Origin: Romanomermis culicivorax
Taxonomy: Eukaryota; Nematoda; Enoplea; Mermithida; Mermithidae
Direction of reading: 5' to 3'
Length of the DNA: 64,000 nt
Assembly: GCA_963922205.1 (NCBI GenBank)
Contig: CAWUHX010000362.1
Location: forward strand, 211,874 to 275,873
A model generated the notes under the pieces. The model saw nothing but the letters and a program-made list of their open reading frames with translations. It did no database searches and was not told the DNA's origin. Below, piece by piece: positions 43,885 to 56,564 of this stretch; position 1 is the stretch's first letter; the number at the start of each line of letters is the position of its first letter. Both the position numbers and the translations under genes were made by a program.

Positions 43885-46855
43885 CGCCGAGATGGGTCCT
43901 TTGTTTCAATAAAATAAAAGATGTCGCTTTTTGTAGATTTTATGCTTATATTTTCAAAACAGATGCTGTCAATAAAATACAGAATGATCAACCTCAAGAC
44001 GTTCAAAAAATATACAAGGACGTAAGTGAGAATATGGAAGAGAAAGCAATATATTAAACATTGAAAACTGTAACTACTTTTTATGTCCCCATCATTTGCC
44101 TCATAGTCATAAAAATGTTTTGACCTCATATAAGAAAAAAACAGGAGAAATTGGGTCGCATCCATCACACAGTTGTAACAATCACTTTTTCTGTTGAACG
44201 ATTTTCGCCGTTTACCAGTCACCAATACTACTGATAAAGAGTGATTAGCACCCCTTCATATCCTTATTCCTGAAATAAGATTCATGTAATATGTAGAGTT
44301 GAACCATTATCAGCAAATGTGCATCATTCATGAGGCGAGCATGGTTGCAGGTTGGCCCAGGTTGGCCCTCACATTATTCTTTTGTGATGTAAGTACGAAC
44401 CATGAATTCATCTTTGCAGTAGGAACTTTATTTTACTCTGGTTTTAGAATCTATCCTGGAGGCTTAGATTTTAGTTTTGGAATCTACCCTATATGCTTAA
44501 ATTCTAGTTTTAGAATCTAGCATATTTCAGAATGTGTATATAAGATACCACTTCTGTTCAGAGAATGGTCTTAAAAAGGACTATTGACTCTTCTGTCAAA
44601 AATCACAACATCTGTAGTGCTCTTGCCTCCTGAAGAGGTTGCTGCTGACTTTTAAGCTTCCTAACAAAATCTTCTGGTTGCACATTATTTTGACATTTTG
44701 TGGTGGAATAAATTATGGCTTACAATCAGGCATTGACGTCAGCAACCTAATTGAAGTAGTTACTGCTGGACCATTCAGTGCAACTTGCCTTTACCAGTTA
44801 GACAGTTGTCACGGCTCTGGAACAGCCACCCCTGTGTGAGTGTAGTGCAGCATATTCAGCATGCTCAAACTGTGGTACAGATCTTGCAGAGCTTAAACAT
44901 GAAAAAAATATATTACATCAAATCAATGTGATTTAAGGTTACATGAATCATGTAAGAAGAGTCTCTTTGGGAGGTAAATTTTAAAAGTGTATTAAGACAT
45001 TATTTTCCTGAGCACATATTAGAACAGTACATGAATGCAAAGCTTGAGCATTGAGTAATATTTTAGATTATAATAGAAAATGTATGTGTGACACTATGAG
45101 TTAGTGCTTCTGGTTCGTATAAGGTTGTAAGCTCAAGATATTGACTAAGAATTTGTGACTATAAGGAAATCATAATGAATATGGACATGAAATTTAAAAA
45201 AACAGAATTTTTTGGTCCAATGACCTTCTTTGAGTCCGTTATATTAGATAGTATGACCTTTTATGTCTTATGTATGTTCTAATGATAAAGGTACATACAT
45301 GCCTCTATGATTCTTGAAAGTCCTCTGCTTTACAGCAAAAAAAAATCCACCATATGTGACCACTTTTCAGACAAGTGAATCTTCCAAAATCCATAGGATA
45401 TACACCATATATGTGATTCATACACCAATACATTTCTACACGTGGACATTTTAAACACACCCATTTTGAAATGCTTCTTATTCACCCAGACATGAAAGAA
45501 TAAGCTACAAAAAATTTTGAAATAACATGCGACCATGGCATTCGATTCGATTGAACCAAGCAGTACAATTTCAAGGTCAAGTTATTATATCATAAAAACG
45601 ACAACAGCATAGTTCTATTCGACAGAACATTGAGAATCAGACAACGAGTTTTATGAATCATAATTAGTCAGAATATGCGTAAGGAGTTTTCCAGACTTTT
45701 AAATGAGAGAATCCAATTTTCCAAGTGTTTTGATCCCAAATATGTTGACTATGCTGTGATATGAAAAAAGACAGCAAACAACTCAGTACAGTCATGTAAT
45801 ATGTGATCAATTTTCTTTTCTTCCAAAGTTGCAATATCTTCTACATGTGTCTCTACAAAATGTCGAAAGTACAACTGATCAAACACATACTTGCAGTGAA
45901 ATTCAATGCCAAAAATTGGGCATGTTTTCTGTGCCAATAAGTTTTCATATCAATAATCACGGCTGCATTCATATCATAATTTTTTTTGTTGTGATGCAAG
46001 AGGATGCACAATTTTCATGCACATTCCACTCTATTTCCAAAATTACTACCCTAAAGCCAGCTGTCCATGATACTGACCAACCCTAGCTCAGAACATAAAA
46101 AACCCGGTTTTGTAAATATCCCCAAAAACTGTTTGTTAGATTTCTGAATAACCAATACAGTTGGATAGCTCTTAAAAAATTCTACAAACTCAACTGAACA
46201 CTTTTGTTTTAAAAATTTTTGGCAAACAATGTTAGATAATTCGCTTTTGCTATTATACCATGACTATTGCTTGAATAGCTGGCTGGCAACCTGAAAATTT
46301 GCACCTGATTCTTATTTTGTGGATCTTGGGTGCACTTCAGTTTATTCGAAATCTGTTAAATTTGAAATTTTAAAAAAGTCCATGAGTTTTGAGTTTCACA
46401 TGCATTCACAACTTAAAAATAATTGAATGCTGCTGTTGTGCTATATAATATTTTACAATCGCACGGCCTTTTATCATAGTTCAATATATACTCAGTTTTG
46501 GAATTGTAAATTCATTTAATCAAATCCTGCAGAATTTTTATGTCAAAATCAGAGCTTGCAAAATTTGGCGTTGCATCATTCCTTCAGGCTTCTATAACAT
46601 TCAAGATGTCGAGGAAAGATTAAAACACACATTTCCAACAGTTTTTTGCATCAAACTGCACCATATCAACCTATCAAGCACTAATTTGCATTGAATGGCT
46701 TTCGCTAAAATTTTCACCAAATCAAGCAAAAATAAGGATTAAATTCGTCTTTTGTAAACTTTTTTACATACTTCATATGGAATTGTTATCGGCTATTAAG
46801 CTTTGCACTTTGAGTAGTAAACAGCATGAACCAGATCAAATAGTTGGAGATTTTA
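43885..46855. other. no recognised gene between receptor 1 and the receptor remnant
   Basis: Several frames of 60-130 codons exist on both strands (43836-44225 minus, 45749-45937 minus, 45829-46086 plus). None shows a motif or clear splice context. AT content is steady. No RNA gene is seen. Confidence 0.3.
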
Positions 46856-46859
46856 AAAA

Positions 46860-47038
46860 GTTTGGAAGTGTGGTTCATGCAAATTTTTTATTAATATTGA
46901 TGGTAATTGTCAAAAAGCATACCTTGGACAGTTTTCCCTCATCAATGCTTTGTTATTGTCATTTTCACGTTTGCCATGCTGCAGGATTTCAGGAATGGCC
47001 TGAAAAATGTTCTTTTGAAGAAAATATGCGTTAGTTGA
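46860..47038 (+). pseudogene. receptor pseudogene, 3' end
   Basis: Bases 46949-47038 read FVIVIFTFAMLQDFRNGLKN then VLLKKICVS and stop. This is nearly identical to the C-terminus of receptor 1 (VFMFATLQDFRNGLKNVLSK ... ICVSWK). About 90 bases upstream still align at the DNA level with the helix 6 to 7 region, but with deletions and no frame. The rest of the gene is gone. It lies between the two intact receptors in the same orientation, so the cluster once had at least three members. Confidence 0.8.
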
Positions 47039-47044
47039 ATGAAG

Positions 47045-48425
47045 TAATGATAGTGGGATAAATAAAGCCGCGGCAGAGTACTGACATCACACGACTCGAC
47101 AGTTTTTTGGACGTTTAATCTTTAACGTCTTGTTAGGGTCGATTCGACCCAATATCACATACCTATCATTCCTGAGTACTCTCGTCTTTGAAAACTGTTG
47201 TTTATTTACTTTAACTAATACCTGAAGTTATGGAGAGGGCGGGCATTCGGAAGGGAAGCTCCAAAATATGAATATTTTCTCACTATCTACCATTTTCGCC
47301 CAGTAAAAAATCATCCGAAATGCAAAAAATGTTAATTCTTCAAAAATTGTCAAAAATACATCATGCTATGTAATTCGATGCGATTAAAAGCATTCTGATG
47401 GAAAATGGATGCACTTTTTGACTGCATTAGCCGAATTCCTCGGTAAAATCTACCTTGGGCACGAAAAATAAAAAAAACCCGAAAAAACTGAAAAAATTTA
47501 GCACCGGACCAAAATTTCAATTTTTCAGCGCTGACTACAGTATACAGAACTCAATGTCTAGCTTCCCTTGAAGCGCTAAACTTTCCGAATCGAAAAAAAC
47601 GAATGAAGAAAATTAAAAAAATAAAATAAAAAAATAAAAAAAATAAAAAAATAAAAAAAATAAAAAAATAAAAAAATAAAAAATAAAAATAAAAAAGTAA
47701 AAAAACGCGAATTCAATGAGATATAGGCTGCATTTACTGAGACTATATATTTTTAGTACACGGTATATATAGGATGTTAGGGGTTCAGACTAGTCTTGAA
47801 TATTTTGCCTCTAGTGATGTCAAGGTTTTTTGTGATCAGTACACTTCAAATCATAAAAAACCATGAAAAAGTCACATAATTGCACCACAGAGTCTAATTT
47901 GTTCTCAAGAAACTGTCAACCAAGTCTCCTGCAATGACTTCAATTATCCATAGCCAACATTGAAGTTGTCAAGTGTCATGATTTTCCAATATTTTCGTAG
48001 TTTTTTTGGTTATCCCCTGCAGTTGCTTTCGCTGTTTTACTAATTGAGTGTTTTTGCCATGTGTTTTGCTTTTTTTGGTGGTCTTCATGTTTTTTAGTTA
48101 ATTCAAACGCACTTTTTGAAAATAATTTAATTTTGGAGTCTTCGCTACTCAATATTCACTCACCAAAATTGTCATGTAGGGTGCATTTGCCAATTTATCT
48201 GCATTTTTTCACATTTGTGCCAATTTTGAGATCTATCCTTCATAGGGTGTCGAATTGCACATTTGTGGACCATATTCAGCAGTAACTGTAGCATAGATTC
48301 AATCGTCAATTTTTACTGCTTTTTCTCAATCATATAGTACTTGTGTGTTTCACCTCAAACATAATGGTTACGATCTGCACTTCATTTGTTTGTACTCAAT
48401 GGTGCTTCCTTGTCATGTGCACAAA
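47045..48425. other. non-coding interval with an A-rich tract
   Basis: Bases 47605-47705 are a simple aaaaataaa run. The region otherwise holds no gene I can support. Confidence 0.4.
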
Positions 48426-48429
48426 TCTA

Positions 48430-48545
48430 CAAGGCGCACTAATCAAGCCACTTGGATGGTCTCGAAATTGTGGTTGTAGTGGTGATGGTGTGTGCTGGGC
48501 AGACTGCTTGAAGAACATCCACATGCACCACTGTGACATAACTGT
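48430..48545 (-). mobile_element. SINE-like fragment
   Basis: Matches 37895-37985 in the same orientation: ccacttggatggtctcgaaa versus ccacatggatggctgggaaa, then ttgtggttgta, ggtggtg, and caccactnnnac. This is the opposite end of the unit to the one seen at 41.2 kb. Confidence 0.5.
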
Positions 48546-48833
48546 GTAAAAAAGATTTTCTCAAAGTTTAATTAAACTTATAAGCATGCTACAAAAAACC
48601 TAGATTAATCAATGTTTGTCAGATCAACATTGTTTTCAGCCCAAGCAGATGCAAAATCTCTTAATGAGCAAGGTGAATTAATCAGATTCTTTGATATGTA
48701 GGTTTTCTTTTTTGTTTATAATGATTACCAAGCTAATGAAAAAATCAACAAATTAATTGAATCATCGTAATACCACCATACTTGTGAGAATATATACCTG
48801 TGGTCTCACAATTTTTATCTCCTATCCAAATAT

Positions 48834-49787
48834 ATGTTCATGAATACAATGAATTTTTCTATGATTGAAATGAATATCACCCTTGGAATGATCATGATTG
48901 AAACTTCTAAAGATATAATTCGACGTCATCTATATAGTTTTATAGAATTCTTGGTTACGTCTATATTTAATTTACTCGCATCATCAAGCATGTTAGTGAC
49001 AATCGCCACTTGGAAGCCTGTGCAGAACAAAGGCATTGTTCAAATTTCGGCCCTCATGTTCAATGAAGCAGTTTTTTCCACTTATTACATCATTCTACAT
49101 TTGTATCATTTGTATAATTATATCACATCTGGACATGAATTCATGTTGGCAAGGGAATGTTGGAAGTTAGTTGGCCCACAGGCTATGGCCATTGTGAGTC
49201 TCTTACTCACATTTTTCATTGCTTTGAATAGGTTTCAATGTGTAATATTCCCAATCTACTACAAAGAAAAAAGCTACAAGTATTTACTTATTGAAATTGC
49301 TGCTACAATAATAATCGCATTGATTGCTTGGACAGTGCATCAGATTTCTGCTCCAAAACTTGACTATGTTACATTATGTGCATTTCGCAGCCTCATTTAT
49401 ACTTTCACTCCCATAGAGTTTTGTGCTTTTCTATTGGTCAATATGTCAGTGGCGTGCATTTATTCATACTTGATTGTTCACATTCGCAAGCCAGCATTAG
49501 CCACCAATAACATCTCCGCCATTAGTATGAATAAACAGCAAAAATTAACCAAGGCATTGGCCACTGCTGGACTAGTGCATGTTTCGACCAATTTGGTACA
49601 AAATTTGGGTTCTGTGATATTGGTCATGGTTAGCAAGGACGAAAATTCCCTGTTCGACATTGGTGTTTACCTGGCGCCGCTTGCAGTTATGGAAGCAGTA
49701 ATTATTGTCATATTTATGTTCATTAATTTGAAAGACTTCCGCAATGGCCTGAAAAATGTGTTTTCTAAAGTGACATCTATCATTTAA
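48834..49787 (+). CDS. seven-transmembrane receptor, Srsx-like, receptor 2
   Basis: An intronless 317-codon gene. The first Met is at 48834, but the second (48840, MNTMNFSMIE) aligns with the start of receptor 1 and is the likelier start. The same seven helices and landmarks are present: short extracellular tail with two glycosylation sites, helix 1 beginning FLVTSIFNLLASS, helix 3 ending FIALNRFQCVIFPIYYK, the conserved inner loop SAISMNKQQKLTKALATAGL, and a C-terminus LKDFRNGLKNVFSK. The paired Cys before helix 3 and in loop 2 are kept (ECWKL, TLCAF). Conservation is strongest in the third inner loop and helix 7, as expected for two working paralogs that share a G protein. The ligand is unknown. 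Confidence 0.75.
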   Translation: MFMNTMNFSMIEMNITLGMIMIETSKDIIRRHLYSFIEFLVTSIFNLLASSSMLVTIATWKPVQNKGIVQISALMFNEAVFSTYYIILHLYHLYNYITSGHEFMLARECWKLVGPQAMAIVSLLLTFFIALNRFQCVIFPIYYKEKSYKYLLIEIAATIIIALIAWTVHQISAPKLDYVTLCAFRSLIYTFTPIEFCAFLLVNMSVACIYSYLIVHIRKPALATNNISAISMNKQQKLTKALATAGLVHVSTNLVQNLGSVILVMVSKDENSLFDIGVYLAPLAVMEAVIIVIFMFINLKDFRNGLKNVFSKVTSII

Positions 49788-49789
49788 AT

Positions 49790-51760
49790 GAAGAGCTGAA
49801 AATACTTTTATGTTCCAAACAAACAGAGTCTTCTGGATTATCCTGTAAAAAAGAAGAGACTAAAATGTGATGTAGGATGTCCAGCCCCAATATGCTTTTT
49901 TCAGCATCAAATGCAAAATACACCAAAAATTGAATTTTCTGACCAACTCGTACTTATATGTCTATTATGAGGAACGTTTAATTGTGAAAATGATTCAAAG
50001 AGGTGAGATACTAATTCCTGAAGTTTAGGCTTTGAGGCTGGCTGCTGTTTCCTTTGATTTATGATATGCAGCTTATGTAGGATGGTCGAATTCTATTTGT
50101 TTTGTCTATACCTGATTTGCATGACAGGTCATTGTAAAGCATGATGAGGACTATTCTTATACTGCTTTTTTTATTTTAGCCAATATAAATTCCAAAAGCT
50201 TTTAAATTTTTATAATTTGTTGGTTACTCCAAAATATTGATAATTTCAATATGTAAAAATTGTGATTTTTTTCAATTTGCGACATTATGTATTGCACTGG
50301 TAACCAATAAATGCAATATTATCGTATTTTTAATGTTCTCTACTTGCAGGAACATTGGTGTGATGAATTGTGTTCATTATTTAAAATGGTACTGTAGTCA
50401 ATTTATCATCAATAGAGAAAGCCTGTTAAATAAATAGAGCCATATCGAGCTATGAACGTGATAGTTTTAATTGCGGTGCCTGTTTATATTATTGTGTGTA
50501 TCTCAAATCAAGGAAAAAATTATTGGGTTTCTTCTGAATTAATGTATATATGTTGTTGTTTATATGGATGTGCTTGAAAAGCCAGAGCTCTAGAGTTTCA
50601 AATGTAGTAGTTTATTTTAGATTCCCAAATTTCTATTAATTTTGGGGAGTAAAGCTTAGGATGAAGAGCAGAAATTCCTGAGATCAAGTTAATGTTTAAG
50701 AATAGGATTTATTGATTTCTCTAATTTTTTCTGTGTAAGTGAAAAAATGTTTGTCCTTTTTCTGCATTAAGAAGCTGGTGATTTTTTCTGAAGTTAGCTT
50801 GTGTAATATATTGCAACAAAAGTTAAAATTAGCATAGGAATACCGTACTACATCAAATAAAAAACAAATCTTATCACTCCTCAAACAGATGCACCAGTCG
50901 ATTTATTTGAATTTGTGTTTAAAAAAATAGTAATCTATCAAACATGATCACTTTATTCAAACAGCTTTATGAGTGCATATATGGTTTTTGGTTATTAAAA
51001 GAACTTGAAGCAGCATCCAAAAATGTAATAGAAATCTTGAATGTGAAAGGTGAATATACAATTGTGCATAATGTGGATGGTGAGGTTCTGGTAATGATGA
51101 AGTTGACATTGAGTTCTGATCGAAGGAATCTACTGAAATTATATTTCAATGATGAAAACAAATACTTATTGAAAAGGGATGTTGGAAATTATAAACATAA
51201 TTCCTCAAATAGACGCACCCTCTAGTCTTAGTTTGGAAAAATAAATGCACAACTAATTGACATGATTTGGTAAGAAATTTATATAAACATTAAATTTGAA
51301 AAATTAACATGAATTTGGAGAAACACATGTTGGTATAGTTGTTATCGCCTCCAACTACCAGTGTAGCATACCACACTTTACTGGTATTATAGATTATTTT
51401 CAAATACAGTAAAATCAATCCATTAAATATCATATACCAAACAATTTGTACTGTGCTTCTTTCATTATTTCTGTGTAACTTCGCTTTTCTGTGTTGTGGT
51501 CACCATAAAGGTACTTTTGTTAATTGTTTTTAGTCAATATATTTTTGGTAATAATAAATTTTCCCAAAAAAACTACTCGTCCCACCTGACTGACTGTCAG
51601 GGAACACTCGTCCACTTACTACTCACCCCTACTACAACACCGGACTAGAACGTCCTGTGCCATCTCCCATCAGAGTCTACAGTTGCCCAACCATCTGCCA
51701 TCTTGCATCAATCTCAAGAACCAGGTTTGATATTGGGTGTAACTCAGATTTTTCTAGTTT
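49790..51760. other. no recognised gene; one unassigned frame
   Basis: A plus frame at 50944-51225 (93 codons, beginning MITLFKQLYECIYGFWLLKE) has fairly balanced composition, with alternating hydrophobic strands later (EYTIVHNVDGEVLVMMKLTL). It could be a small gene or an exon, but no family is evident. The remainder is AT-rich. Confidence 0.25.
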
Positions 51761-51763
51761 ATA

Positions 51764-52992
51764 GGCTTATGATGATCTTGGGGAGGGGCATGCCGACATT
51801 TTCAGACTACTAGCAATAAAATAAAGACAACCCATTAGTACGCACAGTATACATGAGACTAATAGTCACCTAGTATGTGGCACAGGATTGATGCTTGCTC
51901 CAGATATATGAACAAGGGAGCGAAGCTCATTGTTTTTATGACTAGTTGATAAGAAGCATGCACCAAAACGTTTCCAATTCCAGTCCAACTGTTTTCGTTC
52001 CAATTTCATTGATTTTATCATGAAATTTCATGCAATAATAATATAAAATGTACAGGATATCATGTAAAATTCATAATTGAATTCTAAACTGGCCAAACAC
52101 ACAAAGAGAAGGAGTAAGTTAAGCATAAAAATCAAACAATGCACCCAGATATGTACCATAATGCACCCATAAAAATCAAACAATGCCCTCAGAATTAAAC
52201 AGAAGCTGTCTCATTGAATATTTTTGCTTTGTTTATACATAAAGAAATACATACTTCCATCGTACATGTCTTTAACCTAGAGGTCTTACCCTTAGTCATA
52301 AAAAAGTAGTCTGTTACAAAATGATTGTTGTTATGGATGGAGTTTTTGCAGAGCATTGCTAGTTTAAAATGGTTTTTAACTGTCACAGCTGTGCACCAGT
52401 TTTTGATTGCTAATAATTCATTGCTAAATGTGCATTGTTCATTTGCACCTTTGTTGCAGCCTCAACTTTGTATAATATTCAGTAAAGCAACAGTTTATAG
52501 TTTTTCATGACATATTTTTTGACACATCTTTTTTGAGCATTTCATTGAAAAATCATTCTACTTTTTAAAAATTGTTAACTTCTGTAAATACAAGCATTAT
52601 GTATGTAGGTTGTACAGCATCTTATTTAGAATTTTTGAGAAATAAATTTTTCCAAGAAAACCTGTTGTTTCATGTCAGTTCATATGCTACTAGTGTATTC
52701 TTGCATGAAAATTCATATATTCTTGCATGAAATTTCAAGACAAATTCATTGAAATTGGAACGAAAACAGTTAGAATTGAATTGGAAAAGTTTGGCTGCAT
52801 CCTTCTTATCAACTAGTCATAAAAACACCGAGCTTTGCTTCTCTGTTCATATATCTGGAGCAAGCGTCAATCAACCTGTGCTGCATTATTATTCTCATGT
52901 ATACTGCGCATACTAATAGGCCGTCTTTTATTATTTTATTGCTGGTAGTTGGAAAATGTCAGCGAGCCCCCCCCCCCAAGATATTATAAGTC
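51764..52992. mobile_element. long-TIR element, about 1.2 kb
   Basis: Bases 51764-52055 and 52700-52992 are reverse complements with about 80-90% identity by eye. Shared blocks include gcaataaaataa, tatatgaacanngna, actagttgataagaagn and cgttccaatttcattga. The outermost parts are cttggggaggggcatgccga and (reversed) cttgggggggggggg. The 640-base core has no transposase; the short frames in it are not convincing. Confidence 0.65.
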
Positions 52993-52999
52993 AGTTTAG

Positions 53000-53750
53000 G
53001 ATGCTTCTTGCCAGAGTTCACTCAGCCCAGTTAGCTTCTTGAGAATAAAGTGAGGGGAAAGGTAGGCCTATTCCATTTATAAGGTAGGTTGCTGAACAAG
53101 CCCTGCTTGTCAGGCAGAAGCTAGCCTGTGGAATGTAGCCTCCACTAAGCTGCAAAAGCATTCAAAGAGCAGCTCTCTTATAATGTAGGCACTTATATGA
53201 CCACATAGTTCTGTAAAGCCTGTTTTCTGGCCATAGAAAAATGGGTACTGATGTACCTGCAAAAATTTAAAAAAACACTGCATTTGAACCAACTGGAAAT
53301 TGAAAAATCTGTGGCTTTGTATACATAGAGACATCTAAAGAACATAACCTACATTCCTGCAATATTTTTCAAAATTTTGACAACGTAAATAAACTATATA
53401 GGTATTTGATATTTTCATGGTAACAGAATTCCATGGAAAAGAGGAACTTTGGAAAAAATGGACTGTAAGCGAAAAAGACAAAAATATACCATGGTGATGA
53501 GTGATTTGCTCTCTAGAACGATAAAAGATCTTATGAATATATGAGGTTATCCTGAAATGCATCAATAACACATATGGAAGAATCAGGTGTAACTCAAAAT
53601 GGTGCTGTAGAGTTATTATGTGGTCCTGTGGTAGCCTTTGTTGTATTTCAAAGTAAATGAAGTAAGGGATGGAGAAATGTAAAGTAAAAATAATTTTAAT
53701 CAACTGAAGTAGGTTCGAAGTGACCAATGCTGGTAGAGGATATGTAGCCA
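53000..53750. other. unrecognised interval with an exon-like minus frame
   Basis: On the minus strand a tttttgcag acceptor at about 53262 is followed by a 49-codon open stretch (VHQYPFFYGQKTGFTELCGH ...) to a stop near 53110. No family is recognised. Bases 53060-53140 recur inverted at 26925-27000, so part of this is repetitive. Confidence 0.25.
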
Positions 53751-53754
53751 GCAT

Positions 53755-54835
53755 GTCCCCAATACAGTGAAACCCACAACAGCGAAACTCAAAATAGCAA
53801 GACTCAAAACAGTGATTCTCATTACAGCGAAGTCTCAGTACAGGGATTCTCATTACAGTGAAGTCTCAATACAGCAATTTCCATTACAGCGAAATCTCAA
53901 TATAGCGATTCTCAATACAGCGAAATCTCAGTGTGGCGATTTTCAAAAGAGTGAATCTCAATACAGTGGATACTAAAAATTTTTATGCATTACAGTAAAC
54001 GTGCACAATATGCAAATTAAGTAAAATTAAAATCGTTTTTGATGATTGAGATAGTCTATTTCTAGTTGAATTTGGCCACCTAAATTTCACATGCTTTTGT
54101 GCTGCAGTTGCAGTAAGTATGCACGAACGGAGCATTTCATTTTTGAAACGTTGGAAAAAAACAAAAGCAAAAAATTATCATAAGGATTTTCCATTAAAGT
54201 TGTTTTGTATGCAGCTTAATTGCATTGCAGAAAAGTCAAATTGATGGAATAAATAAAATAAAATAAACAAATAAGATGAAATGAATAAAACAATTAAGCA
54301 GTAAAGGCAGAACAAAAAACGAATGATAAAGACAGAAGAAGTAGAATAATGTAGTAAAAATTAGGTAAAAAATAGAACAAAAGTACACAACATGAAAAAA
54401 TTATACAAAAGGTAGCACAAAATCAGAATATTCAAAAAATAAATCGATAAAGAAAAAAGAAACAAAAAACATGCATATGGATATGTTAATAGTAAACAAA
54501 CCAGAATAAAAAGCTGTAATGTGAAAACACATGTTATAAAGCAATGTCAGAAATCTGGCGATTGGTGCCAAAATGCGTGACAACCAGCATCCACCAGATC
54601 GAAAAGGATGACCAAACGGGCCGTGTGCCGAAACATCTACACTGCCCAATCTCAATTTTTTCATTCTAAAGATAACTGTTTTGAAAATTTGTTGTTTTGA
54701 AAATCTGTTCTGATACTTCACTGTTTTGAGAATCGCTGTTTTGAGACTTCATTGAATTGAGAATTGCTGTAATGAGGTTCGCTGTTTTGAGAATCGCTGT
54801 TGTGTGTTTCGCTGAATAGGAGTGGAACCAGGTTC
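53755..54835. mobile_element. inverted-repeat element with 'acagcgatt' minisatellite arms, copy 2
   Basis: The left arm (53760-53975) has about eight units such as ctcaatacagcgaaat and ttctcattacagcgaagt. The right arm (54680-54825) has the reverse complements. The inner sequence matches 10660-12135 but lacks its 600-base nested foldback, so this copy is the unoccupied form. No transposase frame is seen. Confidence 0.7.
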
Positions 54836-54879
54836 AAATTTTCAAACATTTTCAAACAAGGTGGATCTTGATTAGATTT

Positions 54880-55340
54880 TGGTGAAAAGATTTAGCACAA
54901 AATAAATATATTGAAACTAAGAAAGTCAACCCAACTAATTTCTTGGAAAATGTCATAGATTTCCTGAGAGAGCATCCTTGCTATCAAAGTAGTTGGGAAT
55001 CAAGTAGAGACAGGTGGAGCACGGAGGACAATTATGCTCCATTCATTTTGAAATGATGGATGGCATTGAAGTTGCAACCAAACTTTCATTCAGAATTAGG
55101 GAAGACTCGTTGCCTGTATTCAAAAAATTTTTCCTTCGTAAAACAGAATCCTTGAGGATCTCTGTGTGTAATTATTTCAAGATTATCAAAAATGATTCTT
55201 TAATCTGTAGTAGGGCTGCATTTGTAGAAACTCTAACAGCTGTATCAATCATGCCAAAATCAATGCAGTATAGTAAGTGCCATGTGGAACACATGAGAAC
55301 AAGACAGGAGAGAATAAGGGTATCTGAGCTACAGTAACTG
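54880..55340 (+). pseudogene. possible decayed coding fragment, family unknown
   Basis: From about 54895 one frame reads IETKKVNPTNFLENVIDFLR and EHPCYQSSWESSRDRWSTED, and closes at a TGA at 55054. A second frame, shifted by one base and overlapping it, then runs VATKLSFRIREDSLPVFKKF and on to a stop at 55337. The composition of both parts is protein-like. Two frames meeting this way suggest one old gene with a frameshift near 55035. I do not recognise the family. Confidence 0.3.
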
Positions 55341-55344
55341 TTGA

Positions 55345-56560
55345 AAATGGTCCACGCACATGTATTTTGGTATTGTCTTGTAAAACATCTTAAAAATTGA
55401 CACAATTTTCAAAAATCAAATAAATTGATGGTTTCACGCTAAAACATAGTATTCTTAAGTATTTATTTCACAGGACACATAATTTCAACTGGTGGTGAAA
55501 AGACTTGAATGTGTAAAATATCTCCTCAGGTTTTTCTCCACCAGGACTTTCATGAATCATAAAGGCATGTACATTTATGATAAGAGCATACATAGGGCAT
55601 AAAAGGTCATACTATGGAATGTAACAGACTCAGTAAGTCATACGACCAAAAGCTTTAAATTCATCTAGACATGTTTGCTATATCCAAAGACCTAGGAAAA
55701 CAGTTTTTCCATATTACTTCATCAGTTATTCTTCTGAAAATAAAATTGTCCATAAAAGTTGTCTGTGTTTTAGTCGTTCATCATCTGAAACACAGATAAT
55801 TTTGCAAACAATTTTCAAAATCAAAAAACTAAAATTTTCTGTCACAGTTTGAAATAAATTAAGCTGTTTTAAACTACTGCAGTCACGATTGCCATGATGT
55901 TTAATGATACGTTTTGTTTACCTTCTATGTTTTTAATTAATTTTACTTTTCATGCCATATGATACCGCAAAATTGGGATCATGACAACGCCATTTGTCCA
56001 TAAACGTGGGTACCTGTAGGTCACCCTGCAATAGGGGGCGTTTCAATTTCTGCATGCTAGTCTGTGGTATCAGAGGGTGTATAAAACAATCTACTGTTCC
56101 TGATTTTTAAAAAATACAGTAAGTGATTAACATCTTACAAGGTTAATGTTTTTTTACCTAAATACATATTGTTGTATCCTTTGAGTTTGTTCAAAATAAA
56201 ATTGGCCATATTTTTGTGCTAAAGTTGTGACACCTTCAAAATTACAATTCCAGCCCAACCAGCGACGTACACAGATACGGGCCCCATGCAAATATGACAA
56301 TGTTGCAACAACCATATGGGCATCACAGTAAATCAGTATTTATTCACAGGTGGTCGTGTACGCTAACAGTTAGTGCATTGTTTGATGACATTATTTTCAA
56401 AGTCTGAGGATTGTGGTTTCGAAATGTATTTTTTTATTTTAAACCAGGACCAGCTATTTTTGTCCAACATTGCTGGCACACAGCCAGTTTTTTATCAAAG
56501 GGAAGTGTGATATAATGTCTGTTGGTGTCATGTCTTGAATAATGACTGGATTAAGGTTAA
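55345..56560. other. non-coding interval
   Basis: No gene supported. Bases 56345-56430 have SINE-like words (gctaacagttagtgca, tgaggattgtggtttcgaaatg) and may be a worn SINE fragment. Confidence 0.35.
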
Positions 56561-56564
56561 AATA

